DNA from: Pseudomonadota bacterium
GTDB lineage: Bacteria; Pseudomonadota; Alphaproteobacteria; Rhizobiales; Beijerinckiaceae
NCBI GenBank assembly: GCA_021804825.1
Contig: JAJZGX010000005.1
Location: 17,501 to 52,477, forward strand
DNA: 34,977 bases
Direction: 5' to 3'
Shown here: in pieces, positions 1 to 8,978 of the stretch
Layout: each line of letters starts with the position of its first letter
How positions within the stretch are numbered: the first letter of the stretch is position 1
Notes under the pieces: model-generated
What the model was told of the DNA's origin: nothing
What the model saw: only the letters and a program-made list of their open reading frames with translations
Databases searched by the model: none
Made by a program: the position numbers and the translations under genes

Positions 1-522
1 CAGACGGGCGAAGACGCCGCGCCCGGCGATTTCGGCGATGATTTCCTTGAAACCTCCCGCCGTGCCTTCGCTGAGCGACAGCACTTCGACCCTCCAGCCG
101 TGGGTTTCGGCATAGCGTTGATACATGCGGAAAAGATCGCCAGCGAACAGGGCCGCTTCATCGCCGCCCGTTCCGGCCCGGATTTCGAGAATGGCATTGC
201 CATCATCGGCGACATCCTTGGGCAGCAGCGCCTGGCGCAACGACAGTTCAAGGTGGTCGCGCTCGACTGCCAGCCCGGCCCGCTCGTCGCGCGCCATGGC
301 GATCAGATCGGGATCGCTGGCATTGTCCGCCAGAATGGCATCGAGGCCATCCAGTTCTTCGGCTTTTTTGCGCAGGGCGGCAATGGCGGCGACAACATCA
401 TCGAGCCCGGCCAGTTCGCGCGCCATGTCGCCATAGCGGGCGGGGTCGGGCAGAGCCGTCATCTGGTGGGTGAGAGCCGCGTGGCGGCGCAAGATCAGAT
501 CGAGTTTTTCATCAGGAAGCAT
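1..522 (-). CDS. prfA: Peptide chain release factor 1, N-terminal part (3' end outside window)
   Basis: This is the first 174 codons of release factor RF1, which recognises UAA and UAG stop codons in the ribosomal A site and triggers peptide release. The visible part starts MLPDEKLDLILRRH, followed by the helical N-terminal region and the start of the PCRF domain, including RAGTGGDEAALFAG (about residues 114-127) and the segment FRMYQRYAE. The frame is open to the window edge, so the codon-recognition loop and the GGQ catalytic motif lie outside. RAGTGGDEA is shared with RF2; the N-terminal sequence and length fit RF1 better. The ATG at 520-522 is the natural start. It lies downstream of the universal stress gene on the same strand, separated by a strong hairpin. 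The adjacent gene is usually prmC, which cannot be seen here. Confidence 0.93.
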   Translation of the reverse strand, partial: MLPDEKLDLILRRHAALTHQMTALPDPARYGDMARELAGLDDVVAAIAALRKKAEELDGLDAILADNASDPDLIAMARDERAGLAVERDHLELSLRQALLPKDVADDGNAILEIRAGTGGDEAALFAGDLFRMYQRYAETHGWRVEVLSLSEGTAGGFKEIIAEIAGRGVFARL

Positions 523-537
523 GGCTTGGCTTTAGCA

Positions 538-576
538 GGGGCAGCGCTGCAACGGCAATGGCCGCTGCGCTGCCCC
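538..576 (-). terminator. Hairpin between the stress-protein gene and prfA
   Basis: Perfect 10-base arms GGGGCAGCGC (538-547) and GCGCTGCCCC (567-576) enclose a second small stem CGGC/GCCG. It lies just past the stop codon of the universal stress gene and 15 nt before the prfA start. No T-run follows on the minus strand, so it is either an imperfect intrinsic terminator or an mRNA-stabilising or processing structure. Confidence 0.5.
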
Positions 577-589
577 CATCGGCCCGGCA

Positions 590-1423
590 TCAATGCGCCA
601 TCAGCACGGGCAGGCGGCCCCATCGGAAAAAATCACGGGTGACGCCGCCGAGCACGAATTCACGCAGGCGCGAATGGCCATAGCCGCCCATGACCAGCAG
701 ATCGGCATCGGTGGCGTCGGCATGGGCCATCAGCGATGTTGCGACGCCCCCGGGTTTCAACGCAATGACATCCACCGTCACGGTGCAACCATGCCGGGTG
801 AGATGGGCGGCGAGGTCGGTGCCGTTGGCATTGTGGCTGATGTCCTTCTCGCCCGTCACGGCCACCACCCGCACCATATCGGCCGCGCGCAGCAGCGGCA
901 TGGCATCGCGCACCGCACGGGCCGCAGCGGTGCTGCCATCCCACGCGACTTGAATATGCTTCGGCAGCTTGCTGTTCCAGGTGCCCGGCACCAGCAACAA
1001 CGGGGCACCGCCGCCCATCAGCAGGTCAATCGCCATATCCCGCTGCAGTGGCGCGTCCTTTTGCGGGGTTTGCATGATCGTGAAGTCACTGAGGCGGGCG
1101 ACATTCAGAAAATAGGGCCGCAGCGGCACATAAGGATCGGCGAAAATCTTGGTCTCGACGATGACCCCCAGCCTGCCACCTTCGGTTTTCAGGCGCTGCC
1201 GGAGTTTTTCGGCCTCGTCATGAAGCTTTTCATTCTGCGCTTCGCTGGCCAGAACCACTTCGGGAACCGGCGCTTCATAGGGAATGATCATCGGCGGAAC
1301 CCCGACCGCCACATTCAGCCTGGCACCGGAAGCCTGCGCCAGCGCCAAAGCGAAATTGGTCACGCCCGGCTGTTCGGCTTCACCCTCGAGGACGATGGCC
1401 AGTGACAATGTTGCAAGTTTCAT
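590..1423 (-). CDS. Universal stress protein (UspA family), tandem-domain form
   Basis: A 277-residue UspA-type protein with two tandem Rossmann-like domains, about residues 1-140 and 150-277. The second domain ends with GGYGHSRLREFVLGGVT, a close variant of the ATP-binding G-2X-G-9X-G(S/T) signature, followed by the typical tail LPVLMAH. The first domain has a weaker signature. Proteins of this kind are cytoplasmic and respond to starvation, redox or low-oxygen stress; the exact client is not predictable. ATG is at 1421-1423 with AGGAG six bases upstream. That site sits inside the palindrome CCTGTGCACAGG (1432-1443), which could fold over it. It is transcribed alone, with a hairpin downstream. 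Family assignment is firm; the physiological role is inference. Confidence 0.9.
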   Translation of the reverse strand: MKLATLSLAIVLEGEAEQPGVTNFALALAQASGARLNVAVGVPPMIIPYEAPVPEVVLASEAQNEKLHDEAEKLRQRLKTEGGRLGVIVETKIFADPYVPLRPYFLNVARLSDFTIMQTPQKDAPLQRDMAIDLLMGGGAPLLLVPGTWNSKLPKHIQVAWDGSTAAARAVRDAMPLLRAADMVRVVAVTGEKDISHNANGTDLAAHLTRHGCTVTVDVIALKPGGVATSLMAHADATDADLLVMGGYGHSRLREFVLGGVTRDFFRWGRLPVLMAH

Positions 1424-1431
1424 GACAGGCT

Positions 1432-1443
1432 CCTGTGCACAGG
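1432..1443 (-). promoter_or_regulatory. 12-bp palindrome covering the Shine-Dalgarno of the stress gene
   Basis: CCTGTGCACAGG is a perfect palindrome directly upstream of the ATG at 1423. The last three bases of the palindrome form the first half of the AGGAG ribosome-binding site. It could be an operator or could mask the ribosome-binding site in RNA. Seen directly; function inferred. Confidence 0.4.
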
Positions 1444-1539
1444 CACCTGCGGAGCACGTCCCCGGAGTGCCTACATCAATGACCTATTCATCAGTTCGTG
1501 TGCCCACAAGTGGCAGATTGGCGCAGGTGCGGCTTTAAT

Positions 1540-2181
1540 TCAGGCGGCCTTGCGTGGCAGGCTATGCTGAAAGCGCTGCGCCGCCTGCGGGTGCAGCAGA
1601 TTGAGGCTGCGTGAAGTGCCATCAGGCTGCAGAGTCATGGTCTTGATCTGCCATTGGCCATGCTGCATTTCGGCATGCACGGCAATTTCGCCATGGCCCA
1701 GAGGCCCTTTGGCGTTCACCGAAATATCGGCCGTGCCGACGCCGCCGAGGCCCTCTTTGATGGATATTGACGGCCAGCCAAAGGTGATGGGTGTCCCCAG
1801 CGTCAGTTTGGCAGATGGATTTGCCCTGATCGTGGCCGTGGCCAAGTCATAGACCTGGCTGTGGGACAAAACATGGTAAAGCGAGCCCATCATGGTGATG
1901 ACAGCGAGAATAATCAAAAACCCCGCCCGCGCCCAATTGCGTTGAACACGCTTGAAATCCTCGAAACTGGCCCAGCTATGATTTCGCCATGCCCAAACAT
2001 TGCCTTTCGCACCCAGTACAAACGGCATGAACAGGCCAATTGGCGGCACGAAGGTGAGCAGGCCGATCCAGGTGTTGTTGCCGATGCTCCAGACCCAGTT
2101 GAGCAAAAAAGCGCCCCAATTCCAGCGGCGCAGATAGGCGGCCTGATCGGCATCGAGGGGATCGGTGGGCGCTTTGGGCAT
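1540..2181 (-). CDS. Coa1-like membrane protein with N-terminal two-helix region
   Basis: A 213-residue protein. It begins with a polar stretch, then WNWGAFLLNWVWSIGNN and a hydrophobic pair (about residues 20-60) resembling small DUF2628-like inner-membrane modules. A further membrane helix (WARAGFLIILAVITMM, about 82-98) is followed by a roughly 110-residue extracytoplasmic domain. That domain (LTLGTPITFGWPSISIKEG, then GTADISVNAKGPLGHGEIAV) resembles the Coa1/Tim21 fold of cytochrome oxidase assembly factors. No oxidase genes are nearby, so a role in respiratory-complex assembly is only suggested by the fold. The ATG at 2179-2181 is preferred because AGGAG lies six bases upstream; a TTG at 2199 lacks such a site. 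The gene stands alone between the stress gene and cmk. Confidence 0.72.
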   Translation of the reverse strand: MPKAPTDPLDADQAAYLRRWNWGAFLLNWVWSIGNNTWIGLLTFVPPIGLFMPFVLGAKGNVWAWRNHSWASFEDFKRVQRNWARAGFLIILAVITMMGSLYHVLSHSQVYDLATATIRANPSAKLTLGTPITFGWPSISIKEGLGGVGTADISVNAKGPLGHGEIAVHAEMQHGQWQIKTMTLQPDGTSRSLNLLHPQAAQRFQHSLPRKAA

Positions 2182-2247
2182 TTGCGTCTCCTGATTCAAT
2201 TCGGCTGCGGCGCCCTTAAGATGATGGAGCGCGAGTTGCGGGGAAAG

Positions 2248-4359
<2,112 letters not shown>

Positions 4360-4366
4360 CCTCTGG

Positions 4367-4798
4367 TCAGAAGGGTTTCACCACGACCAGAATCACGATG
4401 AGGATCATCAGCACGGTCGGAACTTCATTGATGATTCGAAAAAACCGCTCGGATCGCTGGTTGTTGTCGGCTGCGAAATCCTTGGACATTTTGGAAAACC
4501 AGCCGTGCATGCCCGACATGATCACCACCAGCATCAGCTTGGTATGCAGCCAGGGCGCGAGAAAATAGCCCGCTTGCCACGCCATTGTCAGCCCGGTGAG
4601 CCACACCACGATCATGGCCGGCAGGGCAATGTAGCGCAGCAGACGGCGCTCCATCAGCTTGAAGGTTTCTGATTGAGCCGAACCCTTGGCAGCGCCGACA
4701 TGGTATACAAACAGACGTGGCAAGTAGAGCATTGCCGCCATCCACGAGATCACAGCAATAATATGCAGGGCCTTGACCCAAAGATACCAACTCGCCAC
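4367..4798 (-). CDS. hemJ: Protoporphyrinogen IX oxidase HemJ (UPF0093)
   Basis: A 143-residue integral membrane protein of the HemJ family, which oxidises protoporphyrinogen IX to protoporphyrin IX in bacteria lacking HemG or HemY. Four membrane spans are visible: WYLWVKALHIIAVISWMAAML, LLRYIALPAMIVVWLTGLTMA, LAPWLHTKLMLVVIMSGMHGW and VPTVLMILIVILVVV. Conserved features include the early His in ALHIIAVISW, LPRLFVYH, and HTKL with MHGWFSK. GTG 4796-4798 is chosen because AGGAG lies seven bases upstream; a TTG at 4804 is only one base from that site. It follows hemE by 11 nt on the same strand, which supports a heme operon. Confidence 0.92.
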   Translation of the reverse strand: MASWYLWVKALHIIAVISWMAAMLYLPRLFVYHVGAAKGSAQSETFKLMERRLLRYIALPAMIVVWLTGLTMAWQAGYFLAPWLHTKLMLVVIMSGMHGWFSKMSKDFAADNNQRSERFFRIINEVPTVLMILIVILVVVKPF

Positions 4799-4809
4799 AA
4801 TCAAACTCC

Positions 4810-5832
4810 TCAGAAACCTCGAACCCGTTTGAGCATTTGCTCGACATGGGCGATGGGGGTGGGTGGCAAAATGCCGTGACCAAGATTGAATATATGTCGA
4901 CGCCCGGCGAAAGCCTCAAGGATGATATCCACGGCGCGATCCAATGCTGCGCCGCCGGCCAGCAGCGCCAGCGGATCAAGATTGCCCTGCACGGTCACAT
5001 GCCGCGGCAAGTGCTGGCTGAGCCAAAGCGGGTCAGCCGCCGTGTCAATGCCGATGGCCTCTGCGCCCAAATTTTCTGCAAGGCCAACAACCCGCGTGCC
5101 AACGCCGCGCGGAAAGGCAATTATGGGAGTTTTGGGGTGGCGGGTGCGCAGACCGGCAATGATTCCTTGCATCGGGATTTCACACCAGGCCTCAAACTCG
5201 CCCGGTGGCAAAACTCCCGCCCAGGAATCGAAGATCTGGACGGCATCGACGCCGGCTTCAATCTGCGCATCGAGCCAATCAATCGAGGCTGCCACCAGCC
5301 GATCGATCAGTCTGGCGAACAATGCCGGCTGTTGATAGGCCAGCACCCGCGCCGGGGCCTGATCGGGCGTGCCGCGTCCTGCCACCATATAGCTTGCCAC
5401 CGTCCAAGGGGCACCGCAAAAACCAATGAGTGCCTTGTCATCGGCCAGTTCTGCACGCACCCGGCGCACGGTTTCGAGCACGGGTGCCAACCGCGTCAGA
5501 TCGAGGTGATCATGCAGGCAGGCAAGCCCGGCCTCGTCGGCTATGGGCTCAAGGCGCGGCCCCTCGCCGGTCTCGAAACTGACCCGCTGGCCCAGCGCAT
5601 CCGGCACCACCAGAATATCGCTGAACAGAATCGCGGCATCAAAGCCGAAACGCTTCACCGGCTGCAAGGTCGCCTCGGCGGCGAGGTCAGGATTGTAGCA
5701 AAAATCCAAAAATGATGGCGCTTTAGCGCGCAGAGCGCGATATTCCGGCAGGTAGCGTCCGGCTTGCCGCATCATCCATATCGGTGGCGAGGAATGACTG
5801 CGGCCCGAGAGCGTTTCAAGAAATTTCCGCAA
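4810..5832 (-). CDS. hemE: Uroporphyrinogen decarboxylase (TTG start)
   Basis: A 340-residue enzyme that decarboxylates uroporphyrinogen III to coproporphyrinogen III. The N-terminal signature PIWMMRQAGRYLPEYR (about 17-32) and FSDILVVPDALG (about 70-81, with the catalytic Asp72) are present, followed by GFCGAPWTVASYM, DSWAGVLPP and the C-terminal FNLGHGILPPTP. The frame has no ATG or GTG between its upstream stop and TTG 5830-5832, so TTG is taken as start, with a GGGGG stretch upstream. An ATG at 5834-5836 is out of frame and opens a six-codon ORF ending inside hemE. Removing one base would make that ATG the hemE start. hemJ follows 11 nt downstream, and the upstream gap is the candidate replication origin, as in other alphaproteobacteria. 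Confidence 0.95.
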   Translation of the reverse strand: MRKFLETLSGRSHSSPPIWMMRQAGRYLPEYRALRAKAPSFLDFCYNPDLAAEATLQPVKRFGFDAAILFSDILVVPDALGQRVSFETGEGPRLEPIADEAGLACLHDHLDLTRLAPVLETVRRVRAELADDKALIGFCGAPWTVASYMVAGRGTPDQAPARVLAYQQPALFARLIDRLVAASIDWLDAQIEAGVDAVQIFDSWAGVLPPGEFEAWCEIPMQGIIAGLRTRHPKTPIIAFPRGVGTRVVGLAENLGAEAIGIDTAADPLWLSQHLPRHVTVQGNLDPLALLAGGAALDRAVDIILEAFAGRRHIFNLGHGILPPTPIAHVEQMLKRVRGF

Positions 5833-5964
5833 CCATGGCCCCCGCTCTAAAAAAACTTCCTTGAATCTTTTTATTACGGACTCTTGTTAGAGCACCCTTT
5901 TGCGTTAATCCAGCCGCCTGCACAGCTTAAACAGTTTTAATGCCAGGCGGTCGCGCGGGCGAAG

Positions 5965-6011
5965 TTTTCAACATCGTGTTGACAATTTTTGAACATCAAG
6001 CAAATTCAACA
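5965..6011. repeat. Four DnaA-box-like 9-mers (NNNTNAACA)
   Basis: Plus strand: TTTTCAACA at 5965-5973, TTTTGAACA at 5987-5995 and AATTCAACA at 6003-6011. Minus strand: TTGTCAACA at 5977-5985. Start spacings are 12, 10 and 16 nt. The first and third sites in map order differ from TTWTNCACA only at position 6. The cluster overlaps the promoter at 5989-6017. Confidence 0.5.
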
Positions 6012-6017
6012 TATTAT
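5989..6017 (+). promoter_or_regulatory. Sigma-70-type promoter reading into the PPRP gene
   Basis: TTGAAC (5989-5994) and TATTAT (6012-6017) are separated by exactly 17 nt. A start near 6024 would give a leader of roughly 205 nt before the GTG at 6232. A second, perfect -35 hexamer TTGACA lies at 5979-5984, but no good -10 is paired with it. Confidence 0.6.
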
Positions 6018-6064
6018 GAGTGCGCTCGGAAAGTCTTGAACCTTGCATAAGGACTCTGACCCCA

Positions 6065-6073
6065 TAATCCACA
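6065..6073 (+). promoter_or_regulatory. Putative DnaA box
   Basis: TAATCCACA differs from the consensus TTATCCACA only at the second base. It lies inside the hemE-PPRP gap. Confidence 0.5.
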
Positions 6074-6135
6074 ATTTCCCACCGCTTCTGAAGCGTCTGA
6101 TGTCACATGGGGATGGATTGCCGCGACTATCCGCC

Positions 6136-6144
6136 TTTTGCACA
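6136..6144 (+). promoter_or_regulatory. Putative DnaA box (relaxed consensus)
   Basis: TTTTGCACA matches TTWTNCACA at all nine positions. It lies in the hemE-PPRP gap, 62 nt downstream of the TAATCCACA site. Confidence 0.45.
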
Positions 6145-6231
6145 GGGCTGGTGGCGCGCAGACCGGCTTCTCCCATCTTCCCACAAAGAGCCAGACGTGG
6201 TTTGTGAAGAGCGGGGACAAGGGGTCACAAC

Positions 6232-7065
6232 GTGAGTCGGAATTATTTTCATCTGCACCTCGTGTCGGACTCGACCGGTGAAACGCTGATCGCCATTTCG
6301 CGCGCTGTTGGGGCGCAGTTTCAGGGCATTGGTTCCATCGAACATATTTATCCGCTGGTGCGCAATAAATCCCAGCTCGAGCGGGTGTTTCGTGAAATCG
6401 AAGCCTCGCCCGGCATTGTGCTGTTCACGCTGGTTGATGCTGATTTGACGGCGCTGCTGGAGGCCGCCTGCCGCGAACTCGGCTCGCCCTGTCTCTCGGT
6501 GCTGCAACCCATCCTCGGGCTGTTCAACGCCTATCTTGGCACGGCAGCGACGCCGCGTCCGGGCGCGCAACATCTGCTGAATGCCGATTATTTCAAGCGC
6601 ATCGACGCGCTGAATTTCACCATGATGCATGATGACGGCCAACAGCACGAGCATCTCGAGGAAGCCGATATTCTTCTGCTGGGCATCAGCCGGACGTCAA
6701 AGACTCCCACCAGCATCTATCTTGCCAATCGCGGCTACAAGACGGCGAATGTGCCGCTGGTGCCCGGCGTTCCCTTGCCATCGGGCGTCACCACCGTGCG
6801 TCGGCCGCTGATTGTCGGGCTGGTGGCCTCGGCGGAGCGGATCATTCAGATCAGGCAAAATCGCTTGCTGTCGCTGAATGCCGATCATGAAACACCCTAT
6901 GTCGACCGCATGGCCGTCAATGAGGAAATCGCGCATTCGCGCCGTCTTTTTGCGGAACACGGCTGGCCGGTCATTGATGTCAGCCGCCGCTCTATCGAGG
7001 AGACGGCCGCGGCGGTGATTGATCTTTATGGCGCGCACCGCATGAAATTCATGGTGCAGGCATGA
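6232..7065 (+). CDS. PEP synthase/PPDK regulatory protein (kinase-pyrophosphorylase, DUF299)
   Basis: A 277-residue member of the DUF299/PPRP family. These bifunctional enzymes inactivate pyruvate phosphate dikinase or PEP synthase by ADP-dependent threonine phosphorylation and reactivate it by phosphate-dependent dephosphorylation. The N-terminus [13 protein letters not shown] and the P-loop [11 protein letters not shown] (151-161) with [18 protein letters not shown] are diagnostic, as is the C-terminal [16 protein letters not shown]. The start is GTG at 6232 with AAGGGG seven bases upstream. Which dikinase it controls cannot be told here. It is the first gene of a plus-strand run with maf (4-nt overlap), coaE and dnaQ, and sits next to the candidate origin as its homolog does in Caulobacter. 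Confidence 0.94.
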   Translation: MSRNYFHLHLVSDSTGETLIAISRAVGAQFQGIGSIEHIYPLVRNKSQLERVFREIEASPGIVLFTLVDADLTALLEAACRELGSPCLSVLQPILGLFNAYLGTAATPRPGAQHLLNADYFKRIDALNFTMMHDDGQQHEHLEEADILLLGISRTSKTPTSIYLANRGYKTANVPLVPGVPLPSGVTTVRRPLIVGLVASAERIIQIRQNRLLSLNADHETPYVDRMAVNEEIAHSRRLFAEHGWPVIDVSRRSIEETAAAVIDLYGAHRMKFMVQA

Positions 7066-7682
7066 GCGGCGGGGCCTTCTGGTGCCATGACCTTCCGCTG
7101 GTTCTGGCTTCACAAAGCGCGACGCGGCGGCAGTTGCTGGAATCGGCCGGTTTGACACCGCAGGTGGTATCACCCGATGTCGATGAGCGGGCACTGGAGG
7201 CGAGCATCGCGACATCCGAGCCCGTCGCGCTCGCGAAGGGGCTCGCCAGTGCCAAGGCGGCGGAGGTCGCCGCGCGTCATCATGGGCAAATTGTGATCGG
7301 TGCCGACCAATTGCTGGTTCTGGGCGGCAAATTATTGCACAAGCCCAAAGACAGAGCGGCCGCGAAAGCGCAGCTGATGGCGCTGTCGGCGGGACATGCC
7401 CATGAACTCATTTCGGCAGTCGCGGTGTTTCGTGATGCCAAGTGCCTCTGGGTGCAGGCGAGCGTGGCGCGGCTGCGCATGCGCAAGCTGAGCCAAGCCT
7501 TCCTCGAGCTTTATCTCGACAAGGTCGGCGATCAGGCCATGCGCAGTGTCGGGGCCTATCAGATCGAGGGCTATGGCATTCAGCTGTTCGACCATATCGA
7601 AGGCGATCACGCGACCATTCTCGGGCTGCCGCTGCTGCCCTTGTTGGACTTTCTGCGCGAAGCGGGTTTCATGATGTCATGA
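7062..7682 (+). CDS. maf: Maf-family nucleotide pyrophosphatase
   Basis: A 206-residue Maf protein, a house-cleaning NTP pyrophosphatase acting on non-canonical or selected nucleotides. Visible motifs are [19 protein letters not shown] near the N-terminus, [10 protein letters not shown] (the position of the catalytic Asp), [13 protein letters not shown], and the C-terminal [19 protein letters not shown] with [11 protein letters not shown]. The GADQ form, rather than GADT, is usual for this alphaproteobacterial clade as I recall it, so I would not infer a changed substrate. ATG 7062 overlaps the PPRP stop by four bases. In many alphaproteobacteria aroE follows; here coaE follows after only 26 nt. 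Confidence 0.93.
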   Translation: MSGGAFWCHDLPLVLASQSATRRQLLESAGLTPQVVSPDVDERALEASIATSEPVALAKGLASAKAAEVAARHHGQIVIGADQLLVLGGKLLHKPKDRAAAKAQLMALSAGHAHELISAVAVFRDAKCLWVQASVARLRMRKLSQAFLELYLDKVGDQAMRSVGAYQIEGYGIQLFDHIEGDHATILGLPLLPLLDFLREAGFMMS

Positions 7683-7708
7683 TCTATGGCGGGACGAGGG
7701 CCTGAACC

Positions 7709-8293
7709 ATGCTGATTCTGGGGCTTACCGGTTCAATCGGCATGGGTAAATCGACGACGGCGGCGCTGTTCCGGGAAGCCGGTGTGCCGGTTCATGATTC
7801 TGATGGCGTGGTGCATCGGCTTTATGCTGGTGAAGCCGCGCCGCTGATCGAGGCGGCCTTTCCGGGCACCACGGGCCCACAGGGGGTCAACCGCACGGCA
7901 TTGGGGCAGGCGGTGCTGGGCAATTCTGCGGCATTGCGGCGTCTCGAGGCGCTGATCCACCCGCTGGTCGCAGGCCAGCGCGATTTGTTTCTGAGCGCGC
8001 AGCGCCGCAACGGCAGGGCGCTGGTCGTGCTCGACATTCCCCTGCTGTTCGAGACCGGCGGCGAAGCGCTGGTCGATGTCATCGTCGTCGTCAGTGCGCC
8101 GAAATCTGTGCAAAAGGATCGGGTCATGGCGAGGCCGGGCATGAGTTCGGCGCGGTTCGAGGCCATAATGGCGCAGCAACTCTCCGATGGTGAGAAGCGT
8201 CGCCGCGCCCATGTCGTCCTGGACACCGGGAGCGGGATTGAGCCAACCCGTCGCGCGGTGCAGAGGCTGCTGCGCGCTCTAGCCGGACAGTGA
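7709..8293 (+). CDS. coaE: Dephospho-CoA kinase
   Basis: A 194-residue kinase catalysing the last step of coenzyme A synthesis, phosphorylation of the ribose 3'-OH of dephospho-CoA. The P-loop GLTGSIGMGKST (5-16) is followed by VPVHDSDGVVHRLY, the substrate-binding HPLVAGQRD segment, and LVVLDIPLLFETG, all characteristic. Then comes VIVVVSAPKSVQKDRVMAR, the lid with its arginines. ATG 7709 has GAGGG eight bases upstream. It is separated from maf by 26 nt and from dnaQ by four, so it belongs to the PPRP-maf-coaE-dnaQ operon. Confidence 0.95.
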   Translation: MLILGLTGSIGMGKSTTAALFREAGVPVHDSDGVVHRLYAGEAAPLIEAAFPGTTGPQGVNRTALGQAVLGNSAALRRLEALIHPLVAGQRDLFLSAQRRNGRALVVLDIPLLFETGGEALVDVIVVVSAPKSVQKDRVMARPGMSSARFEAIMAQQLSDGEKRRRAHVVLDTGSGIEPTRRAVQRLLRALAGQ

Positions 8294-8297
8294 AGTC

Positions 8298-8978
8298 ATG
8301 CGTGAAATCGTGCTTGATACCGAAACCACAGGCCTCGATCCGCAGAAGGGCGACCGGCTGGTTGAAATTGGCTGTGTCGAGGTGGTCAATCTGATTGCCA
8401 CGGGCAAGACCTGGCATCGCTATTTCAATCCGCAGCGCGACATGCCTGACGGCGCGTTTCAAGTGCATGGATTGTCTGAGGAATTTCTAGCCGACAAGCC
8501 GTTGTTTGCGGCAGATTGCGATGAATTTCTGGCGTTTGTCGGCGATGCGCAGCTGGTGATCCACAATGCCGAATTCGACATGCGCTTCCTCAATGCGGAA
8601 TTGGCGCGGATCGGCAAGCCGCTTCTTGACGTGGCACGGGTCACCGACACTCTGGCTCTGGCACGCCGCCGTTTTCCGGGCATGCCCAACAATCTCGATG
8701 CGCTCAGCGCGCGGCTTGGCGTCGATACGTCGAAACGCTCCAAGCACGGGGCCTTGATCGATGCGGAAATTCTCGCGGATGTTTATGCCGAGTTGACCGG
8801 CAAGCGCCAGACGGCGCTGGGCCTGGCGAGTGTGGTTGAGGCGGCGGTGCATGTCGGCAAGACCAGACGCCGCGAGCCGCTGCCATCGCGCCTGACAGAA
8901 GCCGAGCGCGCGGCCCATGCCGCCTTTGTTGCGGAAATGGGCGAAGCTGCGCTCTGGCGGCATTATCTCGAAAAGTGA
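8298..8978 (+). CDS. dnaQ: DNA polymerase III epsilon subunit (proofreading 3'-5' exonuclease)
   Basis: A 226-residue DnaQ, the proofreading subunit of the replicative polymerase core. The DEDDh exonuclease motifs are clear: Exo I IVLDTETTGLDP (residues 4-15, metal-binding Asp and Glu), Exo II VIHNAEFDMRFLNAEL, and Exo III KHGALIDAEILADVY with the catalytic His and Asp. The remaining roughly 50 residues form the tail expected to contact the polymerase alpha subunit. Its stop codon lies inside a strong hairpin shared with convergent secB. It is the last gene of the PPRP-maf-coaE-dnaQ run. A dnaQ gene near oriC agrees with the origin assignment. Confidence 0.95.
   Translation: MREIVLDTETTGLDPQKGDRLVEIGCVEVVNLIATGKTWHRYFNPQRDMPDGAFQVHGLSEEFLADKPLFAADCDEFLAFVGDAQLVIHNAEFDMRFLNAELARIGKPLLDVARVTDTLALARRRFPGMPNNLDALSARLGVDTSKRSKHGALIDAEILADVYAELTGKRQTALGLASVVEAAVHVGKTRRREPLPSRLTEAERAAHAAFVAEMGEAALWRHYLEK

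Larger units (their letters stand above)
5833..6231. other. oriC: Candidate chromosomal replication origin (oriC) between hemE and the PPRP gene
   Basis: This 399-nt gap between divergent hemE and PPRP contains no convincing gene. It holds A/T-rich stretches (A-run 5849-5855, then 5858-5877 and 5983-6017) and an inverted repeat GCTCTAA/TTAGAGC (5844-5850 and 5887-5893). Four DnaA-box-like 9-mers lie within 5965-6011. TAATCCACA (6065-6073) is 8/9 to TTATCCACA, and TTTTGCACA (6136-6144) fits TTWTNCACA. Three TTAA tetrads lie at 5905, 5927 and 5937. Published alphaproteobacterial origins (Caulobacter, Rickettsia, Sinorhizobium) lie beside hemE in this gene context. All genes left of it run minus, and most genes for about 19 kb to the right run plus, as expected for divergent forks. 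Function is inferred from position and motifs. Confidence 0.68.

Noticed and set aside
1460-1500. Possible FNR/FixK site upstream of the universal stress gene
   Set aside because: Only one half-site (TTGAT on the minus strand) is present; the matching ATCAA at the right distance is missing.
5927-5940. TTAA-N6-TTAA resembling a CtrA site near the origin
   Set aside because: The CtrA consensus is TTAA-N7-TTAA; the spacing is one base short, and TTAA is frequent in AT-rich DNA.
6100-6207. Possible 35-codon ORF in the leader of the PPRP gene
   Set aside because: The upstream purine stretch is weak, the peptide is Arg-rich and lacks any known pattern, and it overlaps a putative DnaA box. Not enough support for a gene.
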